In this document: positions 52,734 to 62,200 of the stretch, piece by piece
How the letters are laid out: every line of letters begins with the position of its first letter
Position numbering within the stretch: position 1 is the first letter of the stretch
Source of the DNA: Caldifarciminota bacterium UBA1063
GTDB lineage: Bacteria; Hydrothermota; Hydrothermia; UBA1063
Length of the DNA stretch: 64,000 nucleotides
Reading direction: 5' to 3'
Assembly: GCA_002316275.1 (NCBI GenBank)
Contig: DCDE01000019.1
Location: 23,043 to 87,042 of the forward strand
Made by a program: the position numbers and the translations under genes
Notes under the pieces: generated by a model
Seen by the model: only the letters and a program-made list of their open reading frames with translations
Database searches by the model: none
Told to the model about the DNA's origin: nothing

Positions 52734-53219
52734 ATGAGGTTTCTGAAATTTTTCCTCGTACTATGCATTTTGGTTACAGGTTGTACATATAGCTTCAAAG
52801 GCTATACATCTCAAAGGATTTATGCCGTTTATGTTGGCATTTTTAGAAATACTTCGGAGAGAGCCGGGATTGAAACTGATATTACGAGGTGGGTTTCAGA
52901 CTACTTTGACACCGATGTGCGCATAAAAATGGTTTCTGAGAATAACAGTGAATACAAAATTGAGACGACCGTTGCAGGTTACAGAGTTGAACCATACGAG
53001 TATAACCCAGATGGGACGGTTCTCAGCTACAGAGTTGTACTTTTGAATTATGTAACAATCGTTGAGACCGCTTCGGGGAGGAAGATCCGAGAGGATAAAC
53101 TGATCTCGGCATGGGGTGTCTTTTCCTCTTCAGAGAGAGAGGATGAGGGGCTTCAAAGAGCAGCCGAGGACCTTGGTATGAAGATCCTGCAAGAATTCCT
53201 TTCGTCTGTATCACAGTAA
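52734..53219 (+). CDS. lptE: LptE-like LPS-assembly lipoprotein
   Basis: A 161-residue lipoprotein. The signal peptide MRFLKFFLVLCILVTGC has Cys17 as the lipid site. The mature part (GCTYSFKGYTSQRIYAVYVGIFRN, LSYRVVLLNYVTI, then EDLGMKILQEFL) fits the LptE family, which plugs the LptD outer-membrane LPS channel. This supports a diderm cell with LPS-like lipids. I chose the ATG at 52734, which gives a proper signal peptide; the frame is open further upstream. lptD is not nearby. Confidence 0.8.
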   Translation: MRFLKFFLVLCILVTGCTYSFKGYTSQRIYAVYVGIFRNTSERAGIETDITRWVSDYFDTDVRIKMVSENNSEYKIETTVAGYRVEPYEYNPDGTVLSYRVVLLNYVTIVETASGRKIREDKLISAWGVFSSSEREDEGLQRAAEDLGMKILQEFLSSVSQ

Positions 53220-53222
53220 TTT

Positions 53223-54593
53223 ATGCAAAATACCTATACCCTTAGAGTGGAAAAAATGATAAATGAAGGTATTGCCCTGGGTAAACTTGGTCAGGGCATA
53301 AAAGTAATGGTCCCCTACGGAGTTAAGGATGATATTCTTGAGGTTAAAATAATAAAGAAAAAAACTGACTACTGGATTGGCTCTATAAAGGAAATTAAGA
53401 GTCCGAGCCCCCTCCGCGCTAGCCCCCCTTGCCCCTATTTTGGTGCTTGTGGGGGCTGCCAGTGGCAGATGGTGGATTATAAGTATCAGCCTGTATTAAA
53501 AAAAGAGCTTGTAGTTGATTCTTTCCGCCACATTGCAGGAATGAGTGATATTCCTATTCTTGATACGATTCCATCACTGAAAAGTTTTCATTATAGGAAT
53601 AAAGTACAGCTACCGTTGAAAATGACTGGGCCTAATCGTGTAATAATGGGATTCTATAAGAGAGATACTCACTTTATAATAGATATAGATGAGTGCCTCC
53701 TACATATTCAAAAGTTCAATGGAATTATTGAAAATGCCAAGAAGTATATCGCACAGCGCGGGCTCAGTATATATGATGAACGGAAGCACACAGGTGCGGT
53801 GAGAAATTTTACAATAAGAGGTTCAGAGAGAACCGGTGAAACTCTTATCGTAATGGTCACGACCAGAGATTATCTATCCAGGCATACAGCACGAGACCTT
53901 ATGGATATGGACAGTTCCATCTTTGGTGTTGTAGAAAATGTGAATCCTGACTATGGAAACACAATTTTTGGTGATATGAGTTCTATACGGTCTGGGGTCA
54001 GTTATTACCATGAGAAAATAAAGAATTTTACCTTTGTTGTTTCGGCTACATCCTTTTTTCAAATCAATACGGATGTTGCGGAAGAGATGGTTAAAACTCT
54101 TGAAGATACTTTTAAAGATATTGGGGAGGTCGGTACTATAATTGATGCATACTCTGGAGTGGGACTTTTTTCAATCTCCTTAGCGCGGTTTGCAGGGAAA
54201 GTTCTTGCTCTTGAAATATCACCTGAGTCCTCTAATGCTGCTTCCAAAAATGTCAAGATAAATAACAAAACTAACGTTGAGATAATTACCGGCGATGCTG
54301 ATGAAATTTTAAGCAGTCTGGGAAGAGCAGAAGTTCTGATGCTTGACCCTCCGAGGAAGGGGATAGGAGTGGGGGTACTTAAATATATTGAGGATCAAAA
54401 ACCTCCTTACCTTTTTTACTTTTCGTGTAACCCTGCTACCCTTGCCAGGGACGTCCAGAACATTGTTGAAATGGGATATGATATTGAATTCATCCAGCCC
54501 TTTGATATGTTCCCTCAGACCTACCACGTAGAGACTCTCACATACTTAAAGAAAAAACAAACATTCCTTGAAAAATCAAAGGATTCACAATAA
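53223..54593 (+). CDS. rlmD: 23S rRNA (uracil1939-C5)-methyltransferase RlmD-like
   Basis: A 456-residue TrmA/RumA-family enzyme. It has an N-terminal TRAM domain (to about 60), an iron-sulfur cluster motif with Cys70, Cys76 and Cys79 (PPCPYFGACGGCQ) plus a later Cys in IDIDECLLH, the SAM site (IIDAYSGVGLFSISLA), DPPRKGIG and the catalytic Cys in FSCNPATLARD. It methylates uracil in 23S rRNA or tRNA; which position is uncertain. It starts 3 bp after lptE. Confidence 0.9.
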   Translation: MQNTYTLRVEKMINEGIALGKLGQGIKVMVPYGVKDDILEVKIIKKKTDYWIGSIKEIKSPSPLRASPPCPYFGACGGCQWQMVDYKYQPVLKKELVVDSFRHIAGMSDIPILDTIPSLKSFHYRNKVQLPLKMTGPNRVIMGFYKRDTHFIIDIDECLLHIQKFNGIIENAKKYIAQRGLSIYDERKHTGAVRNFTIRGSERTGETLIVMVTTRDYLSRHTARDLMDMDSSIFGVVENVNPDYGNTIFGDMSSIRSGVSYYHEKIKNFTFVVSATSFFQINTDVAEEMVKTLEDTFKDIGEVGTIIDAYSGVGLFSISLARFAGKVLALEISPESSNAASKNVKINNKTNVEIITGDADEILSSLGRAEVLMLDPPRKGIGVGVLKYIEDQKPPYLFYFSCNPATLARDVQNIVEMGYDIEFIQPFDMFPQTYHVETLTYLKKKQTFLEKSKDSQ

Positions 54594-54596
54594 TAT
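54568..54596 (+). promoter_or_regulatory. Leaderless promoter of lemA-htpX
   Basis: TTGAAA (54568-54573), a 17-nt spacer and TAATAT (54591-54596) lie within the end of rlmD and end 6 nt before the lemA ATG, with no Shine-Dalgarno. Confidence 0.65.
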
Positions 54597-54602
54597 TACA
54601 AC

Positions 54603-55148
54603 ATGTGGATTTCAATAGTTTTAATTGTAATTTTGGTATTAGGTGTAGCCACAGTACTTATTTATAACGCTCTTACGAGGTGGAAAATAGGGGTTGGTGA
54701 AGCTTTTGCCCAGCTTGATGTTCAGTTAAAGCGTCGATATGACCTCGTGCCAAATCTCGTTGAAACTGTGAAGGGTTATATGAAACATGAGAGAGAATTG
54801 CTTGAGAAGATAGCAGAATTGAGGGCTAAGGCTATGAATACATCTGATATGAAAACGAGGGGTACCCTTGAGGGCGAGATTTCTGAGGGGATTAAAAAAA
54901 TACTTTTACTTGTTGAAAATTATCCGGATTTAAAGGCATCGGAAAATTTTATGATTCTACAAGAAGAGCTTGTAAGTACCGAGAACAGGATTGCCTATGC
55001 GAGGCAATACTACAATGATGCAGTGAAGAATTTTAATACCCTTTGCCAGATTTTTCCTGTAAACTTGGTGGCGCACATTTTTTGGTTTAAGCCTGCAGAG
55101 TTTCTGGAATTTGCTGAAGAGAGGGGAGCTGTTAGTATAAGTTTTTAA
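54603..55148 (+). CDS. lemA: LemA family membrane protein
   Basis: A 181-residue LemA protein: one N-terminal membrane helix (about 3-22), then a helical soluble domain with LDVQLKRRYDLVPNLVETVKGYMKHE, YPDLKASENF and ENRIAYARQYYNDAVKNFN. The function is not established. It is followed 11 bp later by htpX, and the pair is frequently neighbours in other bacteria, pointing to membrane-protein quality control. Confidence 0.94.
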   Translation: MWISIVLIVILVLGVATVLIYNALTRWKIGVGEAFAQLDVQLKRRYDLVPNLVETVKGYMKHERELLEKIAELRAKAMNTSDMKTRGTLEGEISEGIKKILLLVENYPDLKASENFMILQEELVSTENRIAYARQYYNDAVKNFNTLCQIFPVNLVAHIFWFKPAEFLEFAEERGAVSISF

Positions 55149-55159
55149 GGGAGGTTCGT

Positions 55160-56098
55160 ATGAGTGCCTTGGACTTTGTTAAGATTGCATCGAGAAACAA
55201 GAGGAGGACTTTTTTACTTGTCATCATTTTAATTCTTATTCTCTTTGGAATTGGGAGATTACTTGATAGTGTCTTTAATGGAGGTGGGGTTTACACCATT
55301 ATTGCCCTTACTATTGCGCTGATCCAGAGTCTCGTGAGTTATTATGCTGGAGATAAGATAGTTCTCTCTTCGGTTAGAGCAAGACAGCCAGATTTAGGGG
55401 ATTACGAAGAGAGACAGTTTGTGAATGTGGTACAAGAGCTCTGTATAGCAGCAGGGATTCCGCAGCCGAAATGTTATGTTATGGATGACCCATCTCCCAA
55501 TGCATTTGCAACGGGGAGGGATCCGAAGCATGCTTCTGTATGTGCAACGAAAGGTCTTTTGAAGGTATTAAATAGGGAAGAACTGGAAGGCGTGATTGGT
55601 CATGAACTTTCCCATGTTAAGAATAGAGACATTCTCACAATGACTATGGTTAGTGTCCTGGCAGGTGCGATTGTGATCATTGCAGATTTACTCAGGTATA
55701 ATCTCTTTTATGGAGCAACGCGAAGTAGAGATCGAGATAACGGTGGTGGTAGGATTATTGCCTTGCTTGTCTTTATTATTGTTGTGATTTTTGCAACAAT
55801 AATAAGCCATCTTATGACCCTTGCGGTATCGAGGGCGAGGGAGTATATGGCTGATGCTGGTTCTGTTTCTTTAACGAGGAATCCATTAGCTTTGGCTTCG
55901 GCGCTGGAGAAGATTTCCAACTATTCCAAACCCATGGTAGGTATAAGTGATGCAGTATCTCATTTTTTCATTAGCGACCCTAAGAAGAGGAAACTTTCAG
56001 AAAAGGATTCCCTGTGGGCAAATCTCTGGAGTACCCATCCACCAATTGAAAAGAGGATTGCTATTCTAAGGCAAATGGCGGGTGCAAGTAGCTTATAG
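55160..56098 (+). CDS. htpX: Membrane zinc protease HtpX
   Basis: A 312-residue M48 metalloprotease of the inner membrane. The zinc-binding HELSH is at about residue 147 (IGHELSHVKNRDILTM), with the third ligand in SRAREYMADAGS. Hydrophobic helices occur at both sides of the protease domain. It degrades misfolded membrane proteins in E. coli. AAGGGAGG precedes the ATG. Confidence 0.94.
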   Translation: MSALDFVKIASRNKRRTFLLVIILILILFGIGRLLDSVFNGGGVYTIIALTIALIQSLVSYYAGDKIVLSSVRARQPDLGDYEERQFVNVVQELCIAAGIPQPKCYVMDDPSPNAFATGRDPKHASVCATKGLLKVLNREELEGVIGHELSHVKNRDILTMTMVSVLAGAIVIIADLLRYNLFYGATRSRDRDNGGGRIIALLVFIIVVIFATIISHLMTLAVSRAREYMADAGSVSLTRNPLALASALEKISNYSKPMVGISDAVSHFFISDPKKRKLSEKDSLWANLWSTHPPIEKRIAILRQMAGASSL

Positions 56099-56240
56099 AC
56101 TATCGATGGTTGGCATTTGAGCCCGTTACCTTTTCCGTGGACTTTAAAAATTTTTGCTTTTTGATGTATAAGAGTGCAAGAAACTTAAAGATTTTTCCCC
56201 AATTGTATTTTTGTTCTTTAAATTTGAGAAGGGTATATAT

Positions 56241-56268
56241 TTGTGGTTCTTTCAAAGGGCAATATAAT
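56241..56268 (+). promoter_or_regulatory. Promoter of the M42 peptidase gene
   Basis: TTGTGG (56241-56246), a 16-nt spacer and TATAAT (56263-56268), followed by a leader of about 40 nt with AAAAGGAGGT before the ATG. Confidence 0.6.
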
Positions 56269-56316
56269 AATATGGAAGTGCATTGCGGAGTTGGAGTTTA
56301 ACTAAAAGGAGGTAAT

Positions 56317-57393
56317 ATGGAAAAGGGTAGAGAAAATTTCCTGGAAGCTATTGTAAATGCCATAAGTCCGTCCGGATTCGAGGAGGAAGCGGTAAGGGTG
56401 TGGGCGGATAGGGCGAAAAAGTATGCCGACAGAGTCTATACTGATTACCACGGGAATGCTATTGCAGTACTGAACGAAGGAAAGGAACCGAGGGTCATGC
56501 TGGCTGGTCATATTGACGAGATAGGTTATATGATCACTTATGTGGACGAAAATGGATATCTTTACTTTTCTACTATAGGAGGGGTTGACCCTCAGATTGC
56601 TCAGGGGCAGAGGATATGGATTAAGGGGAAGGATGGTAGCCGAATCCTTGGTGTTATCGGAAAGAAAGCCATTCATCTTTTGGATGAAGAAGAAAGGAAA
56701 AGGGTCCCAAAGTTCAAGGATATGTGGATTGATATCGGGGCAAATAATAGAGACGAGGTATTTGAGAAAATAGAAATCGGCACCTGTGCCGTTAATGCGC
56801 AGATCTACGAGAGGCTATTTAACGGGAATGTCGTCGCCAGGGGTTTTGATGACAGGGTTGGCTCCTTCATTGCGCTGGAGTCTCTTATTGAACTCTCAAA
56901 GATAAAAGGTGAGCTTTCAACTTCAGTCTACGCTGTTGCTACAGTTCAGGAAGAGGTTGGATTGAGAGGGGCGAGGACCAGTGCCTTTGCGATTGATCCC
57001 CATATTGGTATTGCAGTTGATGTTACCCATACTGCTGATCAACCTGGCGTTGAGAAGAAGGTGATTGGAGACTTGAAGCTTGGAAGTGGACCTATCATTG
57101 CTCGTGGTCCCAATATTAGCCCTAAAGTGTTTGAAAAGCTCGTCCAGACTGCAAAAGAACTCAATATTCCTTATCAGATTGAGCCTGAACCATATGCTAC
57201 TGGGACTGATGCCAATGTCATACAGCTCACGAGATCTGGAGTTGCTACGGGTCTCGTTTCAGTTCCCAACAGGTATATGCATACACCTTGTGAAGTAGTG
57301 AATCTTTCTGACCTTGATAATATAATAAACCTCCTTGCCAGTTTTGTTCAGAGGATCAAAAGTAAAGACGAATTTATCTTATATAACCTGTGA
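56317..57393 (+). CDS. M42-family metallo-aminopeptidase
   Basis: A 358-residue cytoplasmic zinc/cobalt aminopeptidase of the TET/M42 group. Metal and catalytic residues lie in LAGHIDEIGYM (His, Asp), RGFDDRVGSF (Asp), VQEEVGLRGA (Glu-Glu), the AVDVTHTAD segment and the final MHTPCEVV (His). It removes N-terminal residues from peptides, a scavenging enzyme common in thermophiles. It has a good AAGGAGGT start and is followed 4 bp later by panB. Confidence 0.92.
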   Translation: MEKGRENFLEAIVNAISPSGFEEEAVRVWADRAKKYADRVYTDYHGNAIAVLNEGKEPRVMLAGHIDEIGYMITYVDENGYLYFSTIGGVDPQIAQGQRIWIKGKDGSRILGVIGKKAIHLLDEEERKRVPKFKDMWIDIGANNRDEVFEKIEIGTCAVNAQIYERLFNGNVVARGFDDRVGSFIALESLIELSKIKGELSTSVYAVATVQEEVGLRGARTSAFAIDPHIGIAVDVTHTADQPGVEKKVIGDLKLGSGPIIARGPNISPKVFEKLVQTAKELNIPYQIEPEPYATGTDANVIQLTRSGVATGLVSVPNRYMHTPCEVVNLSDLDNIINLLASFVQRIKSKDEFILYNL

Positions 57394-57397
57394 TACT

Positions 57398-58201
57398 ATG
57401 AGAAAAATTACTGTAAGGGATTTCTTTAAGCTGAAGGAGGCTGGGGAGCCGATAACGATGGTAACTGCTTATGACTATGTCTCTGCTAAGATTTCCGATG
57501 AAGCTGGTGTAGAATCCATTCTTGTGGGTGATTCTCTTTCTATGGTAATTCAGGGAAATGATACTACGTTGCCCTGCTCCATTGAAGAAATGATCTATCA
57601 CACAAAATTGGTCAAGCGTGGTGTTAAGAATGCATTTTTGATTGCGGATATGCCGTTTCTCTCTTATCAAGTTAATGAGTCTGAAGGAATTAGGAATGCT
57701 GGGCTTCTTTTGAAAGCGGGTGCAGAGGCTGTTAAGTTGGAGGGTGGCAGAGAGGTGGCTGACCTTGTAAAAAAACTGTCCTGTTTTGGTATCCCTGTGA
57801 TGGGGCACATAGGAATGACGCCTCAGCATGTGCATTCCTTTGGTGGTTATCGACTTCAGGCAAAAACTGAAGAGAGTAAGAAACGGATCATAGAGGATGC
57901 TAAAATACTCGAAGAGGCAGGGGTGTTTTCCATTGTATTAGAGATGGTTCCAGTAGAGGTTGCAAGGGAGATTACCGAATCGGTTTCAGTAGCCACCATC
58001 GGAATTGGAGCAGGACCTTTCTGCGACGGGCAAGTGCTTGTTTTTCATGACCTTTTAGGGTTCTATCCCGATTTTCGACCTTCTTTTGCAAAGGCTTATA
58101 GAGAATTATACAGGGAAGGTGTTGAGGGGATAAGAGACTTTATCTCGGAAGTAAAGGGAAAGAAATTCCCCGATGAGGGGCATTCTTTTAAGTCAAAATA
58201 G
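57398..58201 (+). CDS. panB: 3-methyl-2-oxobutanoate hydroxymethyltransferase
   Basis: A 267-residue enzyme making ketopantoate for CoA. Family segments are MVTAYDYVSAKISDEAGVES, LVGDSLSMVIQG, AVKLEGG, PVMGHIGMTPQHV, EMVPVEVA, TIGIGAGPFCDGQVLVFHDLLG. The ATG at 57398 gives the normal N-terminus; an upstream in-frame start overlaps the peptidase gene and does not fit the family. There is no clear ribosome site. It abuts panC. Confidence 0.95.
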   Translation: MRKITVRDFFKLKEAGEPITMVTAYDYVSAKISDEAGVESILVGDSLSMVIQGNDTTLPCSIEEMIYHTKLVKRGVKNAFLIADMPFLSYQVNESEGIRNAGLLLKAGAEAVKLEGGREVADLVKKLSCFGIPVMGHIGMTPQHVHSFGGYRLQAKTEESKKRIIEDAKILEEAGVFSIVLEMVPVEVAREITESVSVATIGIGAGPFCDGQVLVFHDLLGFYPDFRPSFAKAYRELYREGVEGIRDFISEVKGKKFPDEGHSFKSK

Positions 58202-59065
58202 ATGGAGATTCTAAAGAATCCGGTTGATGTGCAAGCTCTCTCCTCTAAAATTAGGGGGGATGGGAAGATCATAGGTTTAGTACCCACTATGGGTTATCTT
58301 CACGAAGGACATCTCTCACTCGTGCGAAGGTGTAAAGCGGAGTGTGACAAAGCTTTTGTCTCGATTTTTGTAAATCCAACCCAGTTTGCGCCAGGCGAGG
58401 ACTTTGAAAGATACCCGAGAGATGAGGCAAGGGATCTTTCTTCCCTTCGAGCACTTGATGTAGATTATGTTTTTATGCCAGAAGTTGCTCATATGTATCC
58501 AGAGGATTTTTCGACGTATGTGGAAGAGTACGCCCTTTCCAAATTTCTCTGTGGGGCTTCGAGGCCAGGCCATTTCAGAGGGGTCTGTACCGTTGTAACT
58601 AAGTTGTTTAACATTGTAAAACCCCACAGGGCGTATTTTGGGAAGAAAGATTACCAACAGTTCAGAATTGTAGAGAGAATGGTGAGAGATTTGAACATGG
58701 AAGTGCAGATAATCCCCTGCGAAACTGTAAGGGAGCCTGATGGTCTGGCAATGAGTTCCAGGAACACTTATTTGACACCCGAGGAGCGTAAAGATGCCGT
58801 TTGTTTGTTCGGATCACTAAACCTGGCTTTGAATATGATAAGGTGTGGTGTGAGGGATCCTGCGAAAATAAAAAAAGAAATGGAGAAATTTATCCTGTCA
58901 AGGGGAAGCGTTCAAAGGATCGATTACATTGAAATTGTTGATAGCCATACCCTCAAACCGGTGGAAGAGATCAGGGGCAGAGAACTTATCGCCTTAGCTG
59001 TCTTCGTTGGTAAGGCAAGGCTTATAGACAATATAGAGATCACCGAGGAAATTATAAAGGGATAG
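58202..59065 (+). CDS. panC: Pantothenate synthetase
   Basis: A 287-residue ATP-dependent ligase joining pantoate and beta-alanine. Motifs are [16 protein letters not shown] (HxGH-like), [24 protein letters not shown] and [11 protein letters not shown]. Length is normal. It starts on the base after the panB stop, so the two are cotranscribed. panD and panE are not seen. coaD (36108) acts later in the same pathway. Confidence 0.96.
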   Translation: MEILKNPVDVQALSSKIRGDGKIIGLVPTMGYLHEGHLSLVRRCKAECDKAFVSIFVNPTQFAPGEDFERYPRDEARDLSSLRALDVDYVFMPEVAHMYPEDFSTYVEEYALSKFLCGASRPGHFRGVCTVVTKLFNIVKPHRAYFGKKDYQQFRIVERMVRDLNMEVQIIPCETVREPDGLAMSSRNTYLTPEERKDAVCLFGSLNLALNMIRCGVRDPAKIKKEMEKFILSRGSVQRIDYIEIVDSHTLKPVEEIRGRELIALAVFVGKARLIDNIEITEEIIKG

Positions 59066-59193
59066 TCTTCTCAATATCCCGATAATCAGCTTTGCTATTT
59101 TCCCTTAAGAGTCGGTTTTTGAAATCTTTGATGAGTTGGGAGGCTGTTTGGGCATTTATGTAACTTATTGAGTGTCCGATAGTTATACCCTAC

Positions 59194-59222
59194 TTGACTT
59201 ATTTTATTATTAGATTTAAACT
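59194..59222 (+). promoter_or_regulatory. Promoter of the large secreted protein gene
   Basis: TTGACT (59194-59199), a 17-nt spacer and TAAACT (59217-59222), closely followed by AAGGAGG and the ATG at 59244. Confidence 0.6.
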
Positions 59223-59243
59223 TCAACCGTTAAGGAGGTGTGT

Positions 59244-62200
59244 ATGCTAAAGCGCATATTGATGATATGCCTTCTTGTGGGTGTAACATGGGCACAGAAG
59301 GCAAAAGAAGGTGAAGAGCCGCCTTTTCCATTGGAAAAGGCTCAGTGGGTGGACAATTTTTCAAAAGCCCCAAGGCCTGTTTTCGATACCAACTCTATAT
59401 ATACGGGCGATCAGGCTAATCTAACGCGAAAAATTGCCGTAGGTAAGCACTTTATGGGTGCCTCTGACGATACTATTAGGATAATTTCGCCCCAGAGTGG
59501 TGGTAAGAGGATGCTCGTAATTGCAACTGATACAACGAGTACGGAATTTGGAACGAGCAAATTCCGTATCGATACAACTTATTCGTTTCCTTCGGGTGCA
59601 ACAGAAATGGCTGTTGCTGTTGGTGATGTGGATGGCGATGCATATACGGATATTCTCACGGGGGATAATGCTGCCGTTTCCGGTTATGTCTGGCTCAGGT
59701 GGTTTGAATGGGACGCTGATTTGGCTAACTGGGTCTTCAGAGATAGTATAGGCGTTGGGTCCGGAGATTTCATAAATGATATCGTAATAGGTGATGCGGA
59801 CAACGACGGTAGTGCAAGGGATATAGTATTCAATCTCGCAAATGCTACCAATTCAGCCGTTATGGTAGCAAAATGGAATGGAACTTCCTTCGATACCACG
59901 AGGATTACCTTTGGCAGAACCCAGAGGTACAGAGGTGTCGCCATAGGGAATATAGTTCCAGAACTCCCGGGCAACGAGATCTACGTTACAGGAGGGTATG
60001 ACATTGCAATGGCATATTGGGATGGAACGAGCTGGGCAGCCCAGGTTCTTACTACGGGACTCACAGCGTGTTATGATATTGCCATTGGTGATGTAGATCC
60101 AAATCTTCCAGGGGATGAAATCGCCATAGTTCATAGTAGTACATCCTATCAGGTTTCGGTTACCAACTATGTTGATGGGACCTTCTATATACGTGCTTGG
60201 ACACTGTACTCAACGTGGGGCACTCAGAACAGCGATATCGATATTGGTGACTTCCTGAGGGAAATGCCGGGGAATGAGGTGGTGCTCAGCAATACCAGCA
60301 CCACTGCAACGGCATATTCACTCTGGTTTTCTATTCTACCAGGTGGTACGGCATATGTTGGTACTCTACCTAAGGTAGCTACAGGTGCAGATTATGGAAT
60401 TAAGATAGCAGATGTTAACCGTTTCAGAGAGGGGAATGAACTGATTATATCCTGTAATGGTAACCTGGTGGAGGTTGAACAGCACATCTATAGTAATGAC
60501 CTTGCACTCCTTATGTTCCAAAGAACTGTTCCTGTTTTAAAGCCTTCCATTTACGATACCATACGTGCCAGTGTGATTAACACGGGCGCTAATACTGTTT
60601 CCAGTGTTACCTTTAATATTTCCTTCCAGAACTGGATTGGAGCGCAGATTTATACTACTCCTGTTTCAATAGAACCTGGTCAACTTACCGTAATAGATGT
60701 TCCTGTACAGATGCCCGGTCAGTTGGGCATAGATACTATGTATTTAAGCCTTCAAGACGATGGTAATACGGGTAACAATGCTGGTAAATCCTACATAGAA
60801 GTATGGGATGATTCCACAGTGGCTGCCAGTTCTTTTTCAGATGTGTTCTTCCCGCCAGTAGGCTGGACCTCTCAGATCCTTTCAGGTAGTTATAATTGGC
60901 AGAGATTTACCAGTGGAACATCTCCTACCTGCTCACCCCTTGATGCCCCTGCCATGGCAGGGTACAGATCTTACTCTGCTACTGGTGGAAGTGGTGCAAG
61001 GCTTGCAACTTCTTTCAATGTGGATACATCTCCCAAGAAGGTGATTCTGAAGTTCTATATGACACATGATAATGCATACTCTACAAGTTACGATTCTGTA
61101 TATGCGGAATATTCCTTTGACGGTGTGAATTACATAACCGCTGCAGGCTTCCAGAGGTATGATCCTGCTGTAAGCGCTTGTACGTGGATACCCCATGAGG
61201 TTGAGATCGGTGACTTTCCACCGAACACCGAAATCTACGTGGCTTTAAGGGCAAGAAGTGGCTATGGCAACAATATGTACGTGGACTCGGTAAGGGTATT
61301 TGTTACGGCGGCCACTGCCGCTGATTATGATGCTGAAATGGTAAGCATAACGATACCAAAGCCCGTTATTTGTGATGAGGGCGTTCCAGTAACGGTAGTC
61401 GTAAAGAATGCAGGGATTGAGCCCATTACAAGCCTCCCACTCTTCTATACTACTGGTGACGCTGATACTACGTGGGAAACATTTGTGGGGCAAATTATCG
61501 CGGGTATGAGTGTACCATACGTCTTTACGCAGCCATTCGTTCCGACGGATACTGGTGAGGTGACCCTGTATGCGGGAGTCAGACTCACTGGAGATACGAT
61601 ACCAGATAACGATGTTGCTTCGACTTTGATCCATGTCTGGCCCTTTGCTCAGGAATTACCATACAGTACAACCTTCGACGAAGACTGGTCCAATTCAACA
61701 AATCCGCCCTTTGATGGATGGAGGATAGTAGATGGTGGTAGTGAAACCCCTCCTGTCGTTAACAACAATGATTGGCACAGGTTTAGTAGTACTTATCCCG
61801 CGAGAACTGTTGCAAGGATTTATTTCTCCCCTAAAGAAGACAGTGATGACTGGCTAATTTCGCCACGGCTAACGATTTCAGACTACGGAACCTACGGAAC
61901 CTATACGCTCAACTTCTGGCACTATTACAACGACTTTTCGACATCATACCCCGATTCCGGTCAAGTGATGATTACCTTTGACGATGGAGCAAACTGGACG
62001 GAGATCACGAGATATTCCAATTTTGACGATAGCGGCGCAAGGAGCATCGATCTTACACCCTTTATTGCAAGCCAAGTGGGTACCGCAGAATACTTCAGGA
62101 TAGGTTTCCATTATGGGGCTAATGATGAATTCTCCTGGTATGTTGATGACTTCAGTGTGTCGTTTACCCCAGATGAAACTCCACCTGTGTTGAGTTTTAT

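Noticed and set aside
56110..56301. Possible 63-residue gene between htpX and the M42 peptidase
   Set aside because: It has no ribosome site, an atypical composition and overlaps the promoter of the M42 gene.
59060..59082. Possible terminator after panC (GGGATA ... TATCCC)
   Set aside because: Short stem with a 10-nt loop and no T tract.
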